Positions 24,114 through 36,323 of a stretch of 64,000 nucleotides of DNA are shown in pieces. Position 1 is the first letter of the stretch. The number at the start of each line of letters is the position of its first letter. This DNA is from Sanghuangporus weigelae (lineage: Eukaryota > Basidiomycota > Agaricomycetes > Hymenochaetales > Hymenochaetaceae). The stretch spans positions 124,001 through 188,000 of the forward strand of contig CP137322.1 of the NCBI GenBank assembly GCA_033182465.1, written 5' to 3'. Under the pieces are notes generated by a model. The model saw only the letters and a program-made list of their open reading frames with translations. It was not told the origin of the DNA and searched no databases. The position numbers and the translations under genes were made by a program.

Positions 24114-24764
24114 AGCTTGGTTTCAGCGAAGGCTTGAGTATCAGGATAGAAAAGGCATTAGTGATAGTGGTAGAAAGACAAGATGCGGGGGGGAAGCCAA
24201 AGGGAGAATTCTTGAGAGTTGCCTGTTCAAATCAAATTAAGAAGTGCAGATTATTCCCAAGGGATCGACGTTGTCACGCTCCAGTTTAGGAAGATTTGAT
24301 CGTCGTCGTTTTGCAAGTCCTGCCTCAGTGCCTACCCTTCAATGACATCTTAAGCAGTACGCATACCACTACCCTACCTTTCACGTCCTCACCGGTATTT
24401 ACACTGGAATAAACTCGCTCTTATCAAGTAAAACACCCTTGTACGCCTTCGTATTCTCTGTGACAGCGTCACTTCTTCAGACCCCCCGGAAAACGTGTAA
24501 GCGGGCACGATAACAGCAGGCAGACCCATTTGTATCATCTTATTGATGCTGACCTGGCTCTGCGCACCGCATTGCCTATCCTCGTCCCCTGAATCAAAAT
24601 CATAATAAGTAACAAGAAATCAAGGCGCTTTGATCAAATCAAGACTCGTTCGGTTAGGTCTGCCTTAGCCTCTGCATCGATATACTAAACCCACATTCCA
24701 ATTGCATCTGCAAGGATCAATACTTCTCGATCGAACTCGAAGCAACAATAGACGCTGGAAACTA
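24114..24764. other. Intergenic between two minus-strand genes
   Basis: 650 bases, with the Arf-GEF-like promoter on the left and the oxygenase 3' UTR on the right. A short G run is at 24186-24191. No gene supported. Confidence 0.4.
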
Positions 24765-26355
24765 TCAATTGTCACTTGCGCTAAATTCATCCGAGTCCTG
24801 TTCTTGCTTTTCTTTCTTCGCCAAGCGCTCATCATCCGACGAAGAGGCCTCTTCATCAGTGTATGTTTTCCTTGCTTCCACCGGCCCAACATTCGCAATT
24901 AACACGAGCTCTGCGTATGCATGCTCAATGTTCGCCTCATTCCCTAGGGTTTCTTCACCACAATAGTCGATCGAGTGATTGTTGAATGTTGTATTCTTCG
25001 TGACCCATGTAATCGGATGGACTCGACGCCCTTTCGCGTACTTTTTCGCGTACTTTTCCGTGACGGGTTTCCCATCAAAGGCTTCCAGGATCTCGTCGAT
25101 AAAATAGTCTTCAAGGGTATGATCTGGAACATTTTCCGAAATTATGGCGTCTTCAACAAAAAAGTAGATCCTCGTCTTGAGTCCTGCCTCTCGACAGACG
25201 GAAAGCACGAGCGCATCAAACCCCTTCAGGTGAGGGTGCACTAAATTTCCGCGTGATGCCCAGACACTCTTGAAGACCGGATACAGATGCTGCAGTCCAA
25301 AGCCTAGTAATCCGCCCTTCGGCAGGAAGTCTTTATCCGCAACACTCTTTTCCAATGCTGTTTTGAACAGCTCGGCATTCGAAGGAAGCGTCGCCTCCGT
25401 GGGAATCCGAGGGATCCGATCCTCGATCGGTTTCTTGTAATAAAGATTGTACGTTAGAGTTACTCGGTAGCCTTCCTTGACTGGAAGTACTTCATGTTCA
25501 ACGTCGCTGAAGAATGTTGCATACACGATGGATGGAACAGTCGCCTTTGAAATCGCCGAAGCAGGATCGAATGTCCATTCCTTGGACCTACGACGGAAGA
25601 CAAGCTCGCCTCCAGTATGCGCAGTCGGAAGTACGATGACCAAAGACCCAAACATGTTCGTTGCTCTCGGGGTGTCTTTGTGGCTTTTAAAGAAGCCATC
25701 CTTACCTACATCGACCAGTCGTCTCAGTCACAGGAAATGCAATCATGGTAATACTCACCGTATACGTTCAATTTATAGAGCTCCGCCTTAATCTCCTTCG
25801 CAAGGCAGTGATCATCATCATTCCTTGCCTCGTTCCGTATCTCGTTTCCCCAGAGCAGTCCGAACTTGACCGCGTCCAGGACGTTGACGATCTCCGAACC
25901 TTCGACACGAATGTCGAAAGGATTCAATTTCGCAGCGAACTTGTCTGTGTCCAATTTACCCGCTTTGCGAACGGATTCATCGTACACGTTTTCATCACCG
26001 TGCCCAAACTTCGCTGGATCACACGCTTGCATTAGCTTTTCAAGATCCGAATCAGATGGGTTGGCAAAGTCAATTCGTCTGGCAGCATGAAGGTGAGTGT
26101 CTCAGTTGCACTATCCAATTTATCGAAACTTGGACTGTCAACGTACCCAACATGCCCTCCGCCTTCGTAAAACAGAATGAGATCTTTCGGGTCGACTGCG
26201 ATTGTACTGGAGCAGTAGGGCGGGCGTTCATCCAGCAGCGCGCCTTTCATCTCATTCAAGTGTTCCTTTGCCTTTTCTGAAACATCCGCTGCTACTTCAG
26301 TGTCGCCGCTCGACACGCTCAGTTCGTCCGCGTCTGTCATCTCTGAATCCGACAT
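24765..26355 (-). CDS. 2-oxoglutarate/Fe(II) oxygenase (prolyl-4-hydroxylase-like fold)
   Basis: Belongs to a basidiomycete-rich group of Fe2OG dioxygenase proteins of unknown substrate. Three exons: the first ends inside GGHVG, the second encodes RIDFANPSDSDLEKLMQA to LYKLNVYG, and the third starts GKDGFFKSHKDTPR. Iron ligands are visible: the H-x-D of FKSHKDTPR and the distal His in FSDVEHEVLPV, with the 2-oxoglutarate-binding Arg in GYRVTLTYNLY. HTGGELVF is the usual strand between them. The N-terminus is acidic and the C-terminus is an acidic/Lys tail (DDERLAKKEKQEQDSDE). About 490 residues. A decayed copy lies 1 kb upstream on the same strand. Confidence 0.85.
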
Positions 26356-27329
26356 CCTTTCAATCTAGAAGGTCAGAATGCTTTGAAGGGTTTGTTAAAT
26401 TTTTAGAGGCTGCGTGAAGTGAAACCTGCCTCGAAAGGAGTATATATGAGACGAGGGAAGCGTGGGAATTGTTTCCCTCTTCTCAGTAAACACTAATCAT
26501 AATCCTCGCTTGTCAAAGCTCTTACATGTGCATTACACGAGGAATATGTTGTATATACCGAAGCACATCCGAGACCAAGTGACTTTGAATCGGCAGGAAC
26601 GACCGAAGTCACGGACTCACCGCCTTTGTTAGAAGGGCACGAGGCATTCTACATCGCGATTGGGCAGCACTCACGGTCGGTCGAATGTCTCATAGCTTAT
26701 CTTCTTTCCATCTGCCTTTTACTATTGGGACTCGTGATTTCGATCCTACGTTGCTTTGCTATCTTTGCTTGGCACTGAAGCCATGAAACACCAACTGTCG
26801 CAGTCGCAGTCGCAGTCGCAGTCGCATTTCATTCAGCAACACCCTCTGATGCTTGCGATGCTCGCAATCCCACTGAGGTGAGGTGAGCGTACTCTTTTCT
26901 TCCCATTGCATTTTACTTGTATTTGATAGCATATATTCCTGTTACGTGCTTTAGTGTTGGCCATCTCCTCATTATTACAATATGCCCTTTCAGGCTTTCT
27001 CTGCTCCTCGTCCATATCCATGGAGCCTCTGTTAGTGCACCTTTCCTAGCCATAATGAAATGAAACCAGAATGGATTGATCGATCGACTCTACGAAAGAC
27101 GGAACGTTTCAGTATGGCCCGGACTCATCTAACAACGTAATTTCAATATTCGCTCGATACTAAGGTCGAGACCGCAACGCACAAACATCGTGAATGATCC
27201 TCATTCATCACTCAAATCAGATTTTTCTTCTGCCGTTCTATCTTCTTCCTTTTCATTCTGCGATGAAAGTTGTTTAGCGACATACAGTATATCTGCCTTC
27301 CTTCTGGTAGTCCAACGTCTGCGATCAGT
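26356..27329. other. Intergenic with a hexanucleotide repeat
   Basis: About 1 kb between the oxygenase and its decayed paralogue. Contains a cagtcg repeat at about 26,799-26,828. No supported gene. Confidence 0.4.
26797..26828. repeat. Hexanucleotide tandem repeat (cagtcg, about five units)
   Basis: Five near-perfect head-to-tail copies of cagtcg. They lie in a short open frame that would encode Gln-Ser repeats, but there is no other coding support. Confidence 0.8.
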
Positions 27330-28742
27330 ACGGGATGCGCATAAGTACAGTACAGTCATACCCACTCTCGCTCCCCAAGTCCCCTAAGTACTCGGTCTTA
27401 AGCTTATTGTACTCTGTACATTGCGTCGCCCATTTCGGATGAATAGTCAGGTCGAGGTCCTCTTCTTGCCTATCTTCTGTACAAATGTGCCCAACAACAG
27501 TTCCGCCATAGTGTCTCATAGTGTCCGAGGTGTTCATAAAGAAAGATATAGTTATGCTCTGTACCTCTCAGTGGATTGTCCGCCAAGAGCCTGTTCACAT
27601 AGAGAAGCAAATTCGCGCCTTGAGTCCAGCAGAAATGCATGTAAATAATACAAGCACATTGGAGCCCTTAATCTGAGGCTGCATAGATTTGCTATTCCGC
27701 GCTTCTTTATCCGTAAAGACTGAATAAAGATGTTGCAGACCAAATACCAGCATCCCCCTTTCAGAAGAAAATTCTCGTCCGCGAGGCTCTTCTCCAGAGC
27801 GTTTCGAAGCAGATCGTAGTTTGAAGACACCGTCGGATTGGTCGGGATGTGTGTGGATAGGCATCTCGATGGTCTCCTTGTGGAAGAGGTTACCGGTCGA
27901 CGTGAGTCGCTATCCTTCCTTCACGGGCAGCACCGTGTTATATCGCTATAGAATGCTGAGTACACAATGGACGGCGTGGTCGCAGCAGCGATGCTGGCAG
28001 CAGTGTCGACCTTCCACTATCTCGAGTTGTGCCTGAAAATGAGTTTGCCTCCCTTATGCGAAGTCGGCAGTACAATGACTAGAGCCAAACACGTTCGCAC
28101 TTCTTAGAGTGTCTTTATGACTCTTGAAGTATCTATCCTGGCCTATAAGATAATGGAAAGAGCGCCCGCCATAGACATTCAACTCGTACAGCTTTACCTT
28201 AGCATCCTTCGTTACCTCGGAACTCCAATATCCTACCTTCTTCGTCTTAATTATACCGCTACTGCGCAGTAGACCATATTTGATGGCATGCGGGATGTTT
28301 ACGCTCTTGGGTTCCTTGGTTCGAATGCTCCTGATATCAATCTTCGGAGCGAACCTGTTTGCATCGAGCTTGTCTGCCTTTCCGCTTCGTCGTAAACGTC
28401 TTTATTGACACGTCCAATCGTGACTGGATCACAAGTTCTTACTAACTTCTGAGACTATTGGATTGGAAAAGTCAACGAGATTATATCAGTGGAAATAATG
28501 TCGTCAGCTGCACGCGAGGTCCGTCTTCATAACTCTATGCCTCACATACCTATGAATACCGCCGTTCGCATAAAATAACAAGAGATCCTTTTCGTCGACC
28601 GGGATCGTATCGGAACAGTACAGCGGGTCTCGCCAACAAGGGCAATCTTCTTGTCTGCGAGATGCTTCGCAGTACTATCCAGATTAGTTTTTATCTCCGA
28701 TCGATACTGATGGCTAGACACGGCGCGGTCCGAGTCTGACAT
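27330..28742 (-). pseudogene. Decayed paralogue of the 2-oxoglutarate oxygenase at 24765
   Basis: Matches the neighbouring gene along its length but in shifting frames. The 5' end has MSDSDRAVSS followed by AKHLADKKIAL. The next block continues in another frame as CSDTIPVDEKDLLLFYANGG (intact gene: CSSTIAVDPKDLILFYEGGG). Further on, GLQHLYSVFTDKEARN and KGSNVLVLFTCISAGLKARI match GLQHLYPVFKSVWASR and KGFDALVLSVCREAGLKTRI. Several frameshifts and stops lie between, so no full-length product is possible. Confidence 0.75.
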
Positions 28743-29585
28743 GCTAGCGGCTGAGCAGAGAATGTAACTTGGGTTCTGCGAAGTGTTCAGTCGTGAGAGG
28801 GAGAACTTTAAATATCAGACGATGATGCTACCTCGAGGCCACTCCCAGCTCGAATCATAATTCATCGAGATTGATAATAGAGCAACGTAAGTAAAGGATC
28901 AGCTTCACGAGATCGCCCAACGAGAAAGTGACACTTTTACGAGAAAGAAGGGAGCCTTTTGCTTTGACCACGGCGATAGGTTGTACTCGCTCATAGTTTC
29001 GCCGAATCACTTAGTATGCATATACCAAGGATCATAACCTTTTCCAGGTTGGTACGTCCAGCGTTGTCAGATGGCATCAATCCCGATCAGCATCCCTTGA
29101 CTTCAAGACATAGCCGGTGGAAAAGATGAATTTGTTGTAAAGTACATACCCAGATTCCCTTGAGATTGACCTTGAGCAGGATCGTGTAGCGACATGAAAT
29201 TACTACTGTCTGTGGATTTCATGCTGGCATCGTATCCGCTTCAAAGCATCCTAGGGCATCCCATTTCGCTCTCTCGGCGTGAAGCCGATTCATTTAGACT
29301 CGGTTTTTTTTTTCTATCTTTCTTTTCGCCGATATTCCAGATATGATACAAGCTTTACTCATCGTGCGATTGATTTCCGCATCTTTACAACTTATACGGA
29401 CATCTGCTGCTGCATAGCGCTTTCCCGACGTCGTCCATCCTATGAATCACATAAGAAGATTGCCTCTACAGGCTCTCCATTCCCAAAGACGGAAGCTCGA
29501 GAGCTAAGAGTAGATGCGAAATCTCATGGGAAGTGAAGAAGCTGACCGATGCATCTCTTGCTTCAGTATCTCCTGTCCTTAGCCA
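28743..29585. other. Divergent intergenic region
   Basis: 840 bases between the oxygenase pseudogene (-) and the dehydrogenase (+). It should hold the dehydrogenase promoter. No gene seen. Confidence 0.4.
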
Positions 29586-30951
29586 ATGGACTCTGATCTT
29601 CATGGATTTTACGGATATCTCGACCCATTGAAAGACGTATTTTATGGTCCTGGATGTCTGAAGGATGCGTTGCCAAAGCTGTTGCAGATGTTAGAAGTGA
29701 ATAAGGCGTTGGTCGTAACAGGAAGGAGTCTGCACACAAAGGTAGCCCGCATGTGTCGCATCTTGGCTTTTGACCATTACCAATTTCAGACCGACGTCGT
29801 TCGCAAAGTAGAACAAGTACTCAGATCACGGAATTCTTATGGCGATACGTTCTGGGAAGTTGGTGAACATGCTCCAGTAGCTAGCATCAATGCTGGAATC
29901 GACGCTCTTAGACGCGCCGGCGCAGACTTCATCGTTAGCGTAGGAGGTGGAAGTCCCATCGGTGCTAGCAAGGCCATCATCCACCGTGTTCACGAAGAAG
30001 ACCAGAATCGAGAATATCTGAAGCATATCATCGTGTCGACTACGTTGAGTGCAGCGGAGTACTCAGTGAGTGTATTTTCTTTCATTCTTGCTTTCTTCGT
30101 TGAAGTATTTTCAGCCCAATTCTGCGTACACCGACGAGAACGATGAAAAGATTACGGTATCCGATCACGGATTGACACCAAGCGGAGTAATCCTCGATGC
30201 AGAGCTCACGGTATCAACACCCGAGCGCCTCTGGTAGCTTGCTTTCATCAATCCTATACTTACTGTTATTGATTCCCGTACGTCTAGGCTCTCGACAGGA
30301 ATGCGGGCTCTCGATCACGCAGTAGGCATGTCTTCCTTTGTTACACGTAAACAGATGTCGTGGGCCTGACGTCGAATAGAAAATCTCTACAGAAAAGGCG
30401 TTCCTTACCCATTCAAAGTCCTTTCGTACGACGCCCTTTCCATTCTATTTTCTTGGCTGCCTCTCTCCAAGTCCCACCCTACCGATCTAACCACCCGTCA
30501 AAAACTCCAGATCGCTGCATGGATGTCTCGTTGGCCCTTACAGCTGGAGACGAAGTCCGCTACTGGCCTTTCACACGCCCTCGGTCATCGTCTAGGATCG
30601 AAGTACAAGATCCCACATGGCATCACATCGTGCCTTACCCTCGCTCCTGTCATTGCACTGCAAGCACGGTTTGCATCGCCTGAAGACAAAGAGGCTCTCG
30701 CACGCGCGCTGTTCTATCTGAAAATCGAGTCGGCTGGTAACGTCGAAAAGGATATCCGGCTCCTAGCACACGCCGTCGAGCATCTCGTAGCTAAGCTTGG
30801 ATTGACGACGAGCTTGGGGGACTATGGTGTCCCAAGGGAAGATTTGCTCAAGATTGCTCAGGGTGCTCTTGGGGAGGCCGGGGTTGAGGATGTTGGGGAT
30901 CCGAGATCTGAAAGTTTAGTTGAAATGCTGGAAGGCTTATATTCGGAATGA
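29586..30951 (+). CDS. Iron-type alcohol dehydrogenase / maleylacetate-reductase-like
   Basis: Cytosolic NAD(P)H-dependent oxidoreductase of the group III alcohol dehydrogenase fold; fungal members often act as maleylacetate reductases in aromatic ring breakdown. Five predicted introns; spliced blocks are VFYGPGCLKDALPK, LVVTGRSLHTK, TDVVRKVEQVL, FIVSVGGGSPIGASKA, ILDAELTVSTPERLW, ENLYRKGVPYPFKVLSYDA and SATGLSHALGHRLGSKYKIPHG (His cluster). The frame is open from start to stop if one intron (after DHAV) uses a GC donor, g|gcatgt. In the nucleotide loop, GGGSPIG replaces the GGGSPID seen in the copy at 50 kb, so coenzyme binding may be altered. Encoded on the plus strand, opposite to its two relatives at 45 and 50 kb, and clearly diverged from them. 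Confidence 0.82.
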
Positions 30952-31375
30952 ATGCCGGTACATATGTTCAGTGACTTTCAGTAACCGAGAGCATCAGGCT
31001 CTTCCTAACAGATATATCGGTCTGCAAGGACACGCTGTCTTCTACATTCACCTGTCTTTGATCCTTTGGAGTGCTTGTCATTTATGTGCTACGCTTCTTC
31101 TCCACCAGAGATAAAAGATGACGAGATGAATGTTAAGATGTCTATTACTTTGTCCGTCACACCTCTAGGCTTAGGAGTCTGTCTGGCAAGAAGCAAAGGA
31201 CATGACTCCGAGAGAGATTAAACGAAGATGACGGATAAAGAATGAACGAACGAATATAACTTGTAGATGATTTCTGAAAAGGGAGGAAACTGAGTATTTA
31301 TGTAATCCTGTTGTGGTTGATTACCTCATCAATGTCTTACATTTACTTGTTTTCAGCCACCATCACCACTTACCC
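30952..31375. other. Intergenic
   Basis: Same-strand gap of 424 bases: dehydrogenase 3' UTR and promoter of the F-box-like gene. Nothing identified. Confidence 0.4.
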
Positions 31376-33114
31376 ATGGATCCTCAATCTTTCTACGATG
31401 AGCTCTACAGTGCGGTACAAGAATATACCGCCTTGATTGCAAATCGCACTGATGAACAGTCTCAGTATGTTCACAGAAGTTCGAATCATCATGGCTCCAT
31501 TCAGTGTTGAACTGACTATGGGGCAGAGTATCGGTCCTCCCTCACGTCGTGCGTGCGATTGATAATGCGCAGCTGGAGCGAACAGAGATAGAGATGATCG
31601 ATGCGAGGAAACGTTGCGAGGATGCCTTGAGACAGCTCCGCCGCTCTGCAGTCACACTAACAGAATGCCAGTGTCCAGCCAGGACCCTACCTCTCGAGGC
31701 CATCCAGTACATCATTGCCCTTGCATACGAGAATGAATTCGAAGATTGTCAGATCTCCGATTTTAGGGAAGGATTGGGATATAGTGGTGCAATGGGCCTC
31801 GCCACTGCGCAGGATCATCCTAATCCCGACAACGCCTTGTTTTCTTTGACAACGCTACCTATCCGTGCTGGTTACACAAGCGAATGGTGTGACATAAACA
31901 GTGCCCCGAAAGCACGTTACCGAGTCAAATTTCGAGGTTCCATAGCGGCTGTCTCGCCGAGTGTGGCACACTTCATCCAGAAGCGTGCGAACGAGGTCAG
32001 AATATTAGAGGTTTCCTCGATCGAGCAACTAGAGTATTGCATTCCAGTTTTTCCTAATATTGAACATCTCTCCAAGGCGAGAACAATGGACGATGTATGG
32101 TCACACGGAGAGCCCGATAAATGGGAAGGCAACAACATACGCTCTGCAACGATAGATTCAGACGATCTGGAAAGCTTTACGTCGTCTGGGGTTCTCAGAA
32201 ATGTCACCCATCTTTCAGTTTCATTCGGAGGGCTCACACGATCCGTAACTCTCGACCAGATCCTTAGTGTTCTGCCGGAGTTTCCGAGGCTCGTCTCGCT
32301 TGGTATGCGGTATATGGACGACATTGAACTCATAGGAAAGTTCGCACAGCGTGCCAGCTGGTACAAGGGCGCGACCAAATCATATCCGGAGTTACATTGC
32401 CTAAGACGGCTAACATTATCATCGATGAGATGGCTTGCTGAAGTTGTCGTCTTTTGTTTCTGCCGATGTGACTTGACAGAGATCTCCTTTGACGGTATTA
32501 ACCGCAATAGTTGGAAATATAGAGAAAAGGTCGAGCCTCTGTCTCGCAAACTGTCCGACACCTTTCCTCGCTTAGAGAAGCTGGCACTGCCCTCGGTAAT
32601 ATTCTGTTCATCCGTGTGCTGTTTAGTCGCTGATGTCTATCTTTTTTTTAATTTGTAGCTGAATGTTCGGGAGATGCTGTGCAGGCGGACCATCGAAACC
32701 GACGGTGCAGGGAGTGAGGAAACCAGTGGTATTCATACCTGGAACTTCCCTAAGCTCCATACCCTGGACATTCGCGGCGGAGAATCTCTTAGCTGGGAAG
32801 CGCAATTGCTTGACTCGAAAGATGTGATTTATGACTCGGTCGGGCAATTGCTTGACATAAAAGACGTGATTTACGAGAGGCATGCTGCAGCTGCTGCCAC
32901 TTCGTCAGCAAAGGTAGCATCAGCAGAGGAAGACATCAACGGCAGCATCGATACCGTTGTCGTAGCGCCAATTAACCGCCTTTGCATGGATTGTCCACAA
33001 ATCGAGGAACTGGACGAGACTTTCAAATGTCATCGGATGTTGGTATATCTCGAATTGGAAAGGATCGTTCCAAATTTTATATGGGACGAAAGAGTGACAA
33101 CACTATTCGGTTGA
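31376..33114 (+). CDS. F-box/LRR-like protein
   Basis: Typical of the large agaricomycete F-box-like families thought to give substrate specificity to SCF ubiquitin ligases. Three exons: 31376-31465 or so, the main exon, and the part after 32658. The N-terminal coiled stretch (IDNAQLERTEIEMIDARKRC) is followed by the degenerate F-box core LPLEAIQYIIALAYE. The rest shows loose leucine-rich spacing (NVTHLSVSFGGL, LHCLRRLTLSSM, FPRLEKLALPS, FPKLHTLDIRGG). A 39-base tandem duplication near 32,807-32,880 repeats QLLDSKDVIYDSVG as QLLDIKDVIYERHA. About 540 residues. The target protein cannot be inferred. Confidence 0.75.
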
Positions 33115-34490
33115 TATAATACATTATGTCCTCCGCTTAGCTCGTATACGGCACTCCAAGGACCGTCTACACAGACACATTTCACAACTTCCCATTTCAT
33201 TTCCCACTCCCGAACTGGTCAACTCCACGCCCCTCAGATACGTCTCTAACGTCCTCTCCCTCGCCTAGGCAACTCGAACCACCCCTGCAAACCTTACACA
33301 TGCGATCTCCACCAGTCACACGACAGTTCGTAGGCCGGCAGCATCTTCCGTCTGACCATCCTTGGCAAGAGAGAAAACGGATAATCTAGTGCGTGTGTGT
33401 CAGTCAATAAGTACATGGCCCAACTACAGCACATACAAATTTAATCCTGTTTGTCGATAGTGTGAATAATACGGGATGACTAGAGATCGCAAAAGCATGC
33501 TGATTCTGCAGGGGTGAGGAAAGAGATGACGACTCAGAAGTAGAGAGGAATTGCATTGAGCTCGAACGAAGTCGAGAAAACGACGGTAGTAGATAATGAG
33601 GACAACGCGGATAAGTGATCATTGTGGATCGAATATCACTCAACAGTACTACATAGTGTATACAAATGCAATACACTCGGGCACATTGATGAAGTCCCGC
33701 GTGCCGTCTTTGAGCCATCCTAACCTCGCAGCATCACTCTTTTTTCATCACTTCCACCACACTAGCGCCCAATAAATAACTCGATCTAAGTGGTACTCGG
33801 CTGTAGTACAGGTATAAACATATATATACATATCTACGCACCAGTTCAGTAATTGAACTCTTTCCGAAAACAGACATATTCTGACGTGTATCATACGCGC
33901 GGCTTCGTATCTGTCCATCTTATTCCAAAAACAAGAGATATACTACATACACAGCACGCGTCCGTCGATGCTCATGATCACTCCAACTCGTGAGTCTTTA
34001 CTGTTGTTGAGAAGTCAGTGAGGGCTTTCTCATTACTTGCACTGAAACTCAACTGATGAAGAGACGTGCAAAGTCGTGCTGTATGTACCAATGTACCAAT
34101 GTACGATGTACGATACTTGCATGCTGTATCGTACTGAATTGTGTTGCCATTGCCATTGCCCCTGATTGAGTGAATATGTATGCCGTACCAAAGCAAGCAA
34201 AAAGAAAAGAAAAGAAGGAAAGGAAAGTAAGCAGAAGGAAGAGAGAAGAGAGACCTCCGAGGAGAGCAGATAAAAAAACCAACGAGTATGGATAAAGATC
34301 GAACGAACGAATTCGAAACTCATCCGGTGGGGATGAGATGAGGGAGCTCGACACAGTAGGTGTCTAGGATCACTGAGCACAGAGGAAGGAAGGGTGGGAG
34401 GGAAAGAGGGAACCAAGTGTACATTATATACGTACATACGAGCGTGAAGAATCTAGATTTTTGTATGTACATCTTGCAGAAAGGAGAGTA
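33115..34490. other. Convergent intergenic region with simple repeats
   Basis: 1.4 kb between two convergent genes. Short tandem units of tgtaccaa and tgtacga occur at about 34,083-34,112. A purine-rich stretch (gaaaagaaaag and similar) lies at 34,200-34,260. No gene supported. Confidence 0.45.
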
Positions 34491-36174
34491 TCATCGGGGT
34501 CGACCGTCCGGTAGCTTGTCTTCATGCTCGTTTCCGTGCGTATGCCCGTGCTCATGCTCATGCTCATTTTCATGCTCGCCCTCCTTCTCGCTCCCATCCA
34601 TATCATCGTCTGCAGGGACGAACTTGACCCTCACCTCCGCAATCTCCTTCCGCACGCTCCTCAGCGCGTCGGCGATCCGCTCCTCAAGGCGCGCCGTCTC
34701 AGCGACCGTCAGCTCGGGCGCGACGCGCGCTTTGAGGTCTACAAAAAGGAGCGCGCCCGCGCGTAGAGCACGGAGGTCCCGTATCCCTCTCAACGGGCCC
34801 TCCCCAGAAGAAGACTCCGAGACGAGCGGGACGAGCGCAGCCTCAAGCGCCCTCCTCGTCCTTGGCCTCACACCCGCATCCGTCAGCTCCCCAAACGAGC
34901 CCCAAAACAGGCCCAAGCCCTGCCTCAGGATCACCATCGCAACGAGCACGCCGCCGAGCGGGTCGAGGGGCACAGCAGGGAAGGCCGAGGACGAGAGGAT
35001 CGCGACGAGCGCGACGAGCGACGTGTACGCGTCCGCGCGGTGGTGCACCGCGTTCGCGAGGAGCACGCCGGACGACTCGAGCGTCGCGACGCGCTTCGTC
35101 GCGCGGTACAGCCATTCCTTGATCAGCACCGACGCCAGCGCGAACCACGCCGCGTTCGGGTCTAACGCCAATTCTTCCGCGCCGTGGACGTGTCCGCCGT
35201 GCCCGTGAGAGAGCGGGACGGCGGTGACGACGCTCTGCGCCGCCTCCGTCACGTTCGCTATGATCGTCTGCGCGGGGCCCGGCGGGAGCGTCGCGGCCGC
35301 CTCGATCAGGTGGTGCGTGAGGAGCGTGAGCGAGTGCGCACCGATGCCCAGTGCGCCGGCGACGAGGATGAGCGCGACGGTCGTCGTGCCGAGCGTCTCG
35401 AACTTGCCGAACCCGTATGGATACTTGAGCGTCGGCGCGCGCCGCGAAAACCTCCACGCGAACAGCGTGACGAGGTCGCCCAGCAGGTCTGCGAATAAAT
35501 TCAATGTCCCAAAAAAAAAAAATCACTTTCTGAGGGGGTGTGTCCCACCTGAAGCACTGTGCCCCGCCTCAGCGAGCAACGCCGCCGAGTTCATGTACCA
35601 CCCCGCCATGCCCTTCCCACCCGTCAACCCGACGTTGACAACCAGACCTAAGAGTGTGATCCGACTCCCGCGGTCTCCCCTACCCCGGAGAGCCTGGAGG
35701 ATGCCCTCGACGTCCTGACCGGGCCCGTCGTCCCGCGAATGCGTGTGACCGCTGAACATCGAGTGAGAGTGTGAGTGAGAGGTAATGGAAGGTGCATGCG
35801 AGTGCTCATGGTGCTCGTCATCAGAGGGCAACACGTCCGCATTTGCATGACCGTTCTGCTTCTGCTTCCCCTTCAAGCCCGAGCTCGAGCTATAGACGGG
35901 CCTACTCGACATTCGCGTATGGGGAGCAACGACGGGTAAGAAAGGCAGAGCCGAGTGCAAAGGTGACGAGGACAAGCGATGGAGAAGAGGAAGAGAAGGA
36001 AAGCGTCGCGTAAATCTGTTAGGTGTCGTGGCAGAGAAGTACAGGCACCGCGCAGGTGCTACTTGTGTCAGTTGATTGTGATGACGACAGACCGTCGCCG
36101 TCGCATTGGAGGATGAGGCCGCTTTATAGGACGACGAGGAGAAGTGAACGCGGCGGCCGAACATGGACGACACT
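34491..36174 (-). CDS. Cation diffusion facilitator, mitochondrial metal transporter (MMT1/2-like)
   Basis: Predicted proton-coupled divalent-metal carrier of the inner mitochondrial membrane. Two exons, joined in frame at HSAS/DLLGDLVTLF. The first ATG (36174) starts a long Ser/Arg-rich, acid-poor presequence (FGRRVHFSSSSYKAASSS), so I prefer it over the ATG at 35912. A His-rich stretch before the first helix (HSHSHSMFSGHTHS) and another at the C-terminus (HEHEHEHGHTHG-type) look metal-binding. The metal sites are AEAGHSASD in the second helix and HHRADAY in the fifth, and YPYGFGKFETLG is the hallmark of the MMT branch. The second exon is extremely GC-rich (roughly two thirds G+C by eye), unlike its neighbours. 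Divergent from the damaged flavoprotein gene. Confidence 0.88.
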
Positions 36175-36323
36175 GCGGGAGGTGCATTCCAGCGACTCAC
36201 GGACCGCCGCTGATATTATATGTTATTATATATATTACTATTTAATATTCGTGAGCTGGCTCGCTCGGAAGCCATATATGTCTAGTATTGTATCATATTT
36301 ATCTTCCTTTCTCACTCATCACA
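36175..36323. promoter_or_regulatory. Short divergent promoter, metal transporter / flavoprotein copy
   Basis: 149 bases between opposite ATGs, with a very AT-rich core (tattatatgttattatatat near 36,210-36,235) that could serve as the TATA region for either side. Inference from layout and composition. Confidence 0.4.

Noticed and set aside
26782-26880. Short plus-strand ORF with Gln-Ser repeats (MKHQLSQSQSQSQSH)
   Set aside because: It comes from the cagtcg repeat and has no other coding support.
34843-35526. Long ORFs overlapping the metal transporter on both strands (Arg/Ala-rich)
   Set aside because: Products of high GC content in alternative frames; the CDF protein explains the sequence.
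36174-36200. Start of the metal transporter at 36200
   Set aside because: That codon is GTG; the first ATG in frame is at 36174 and begins a good presequence.
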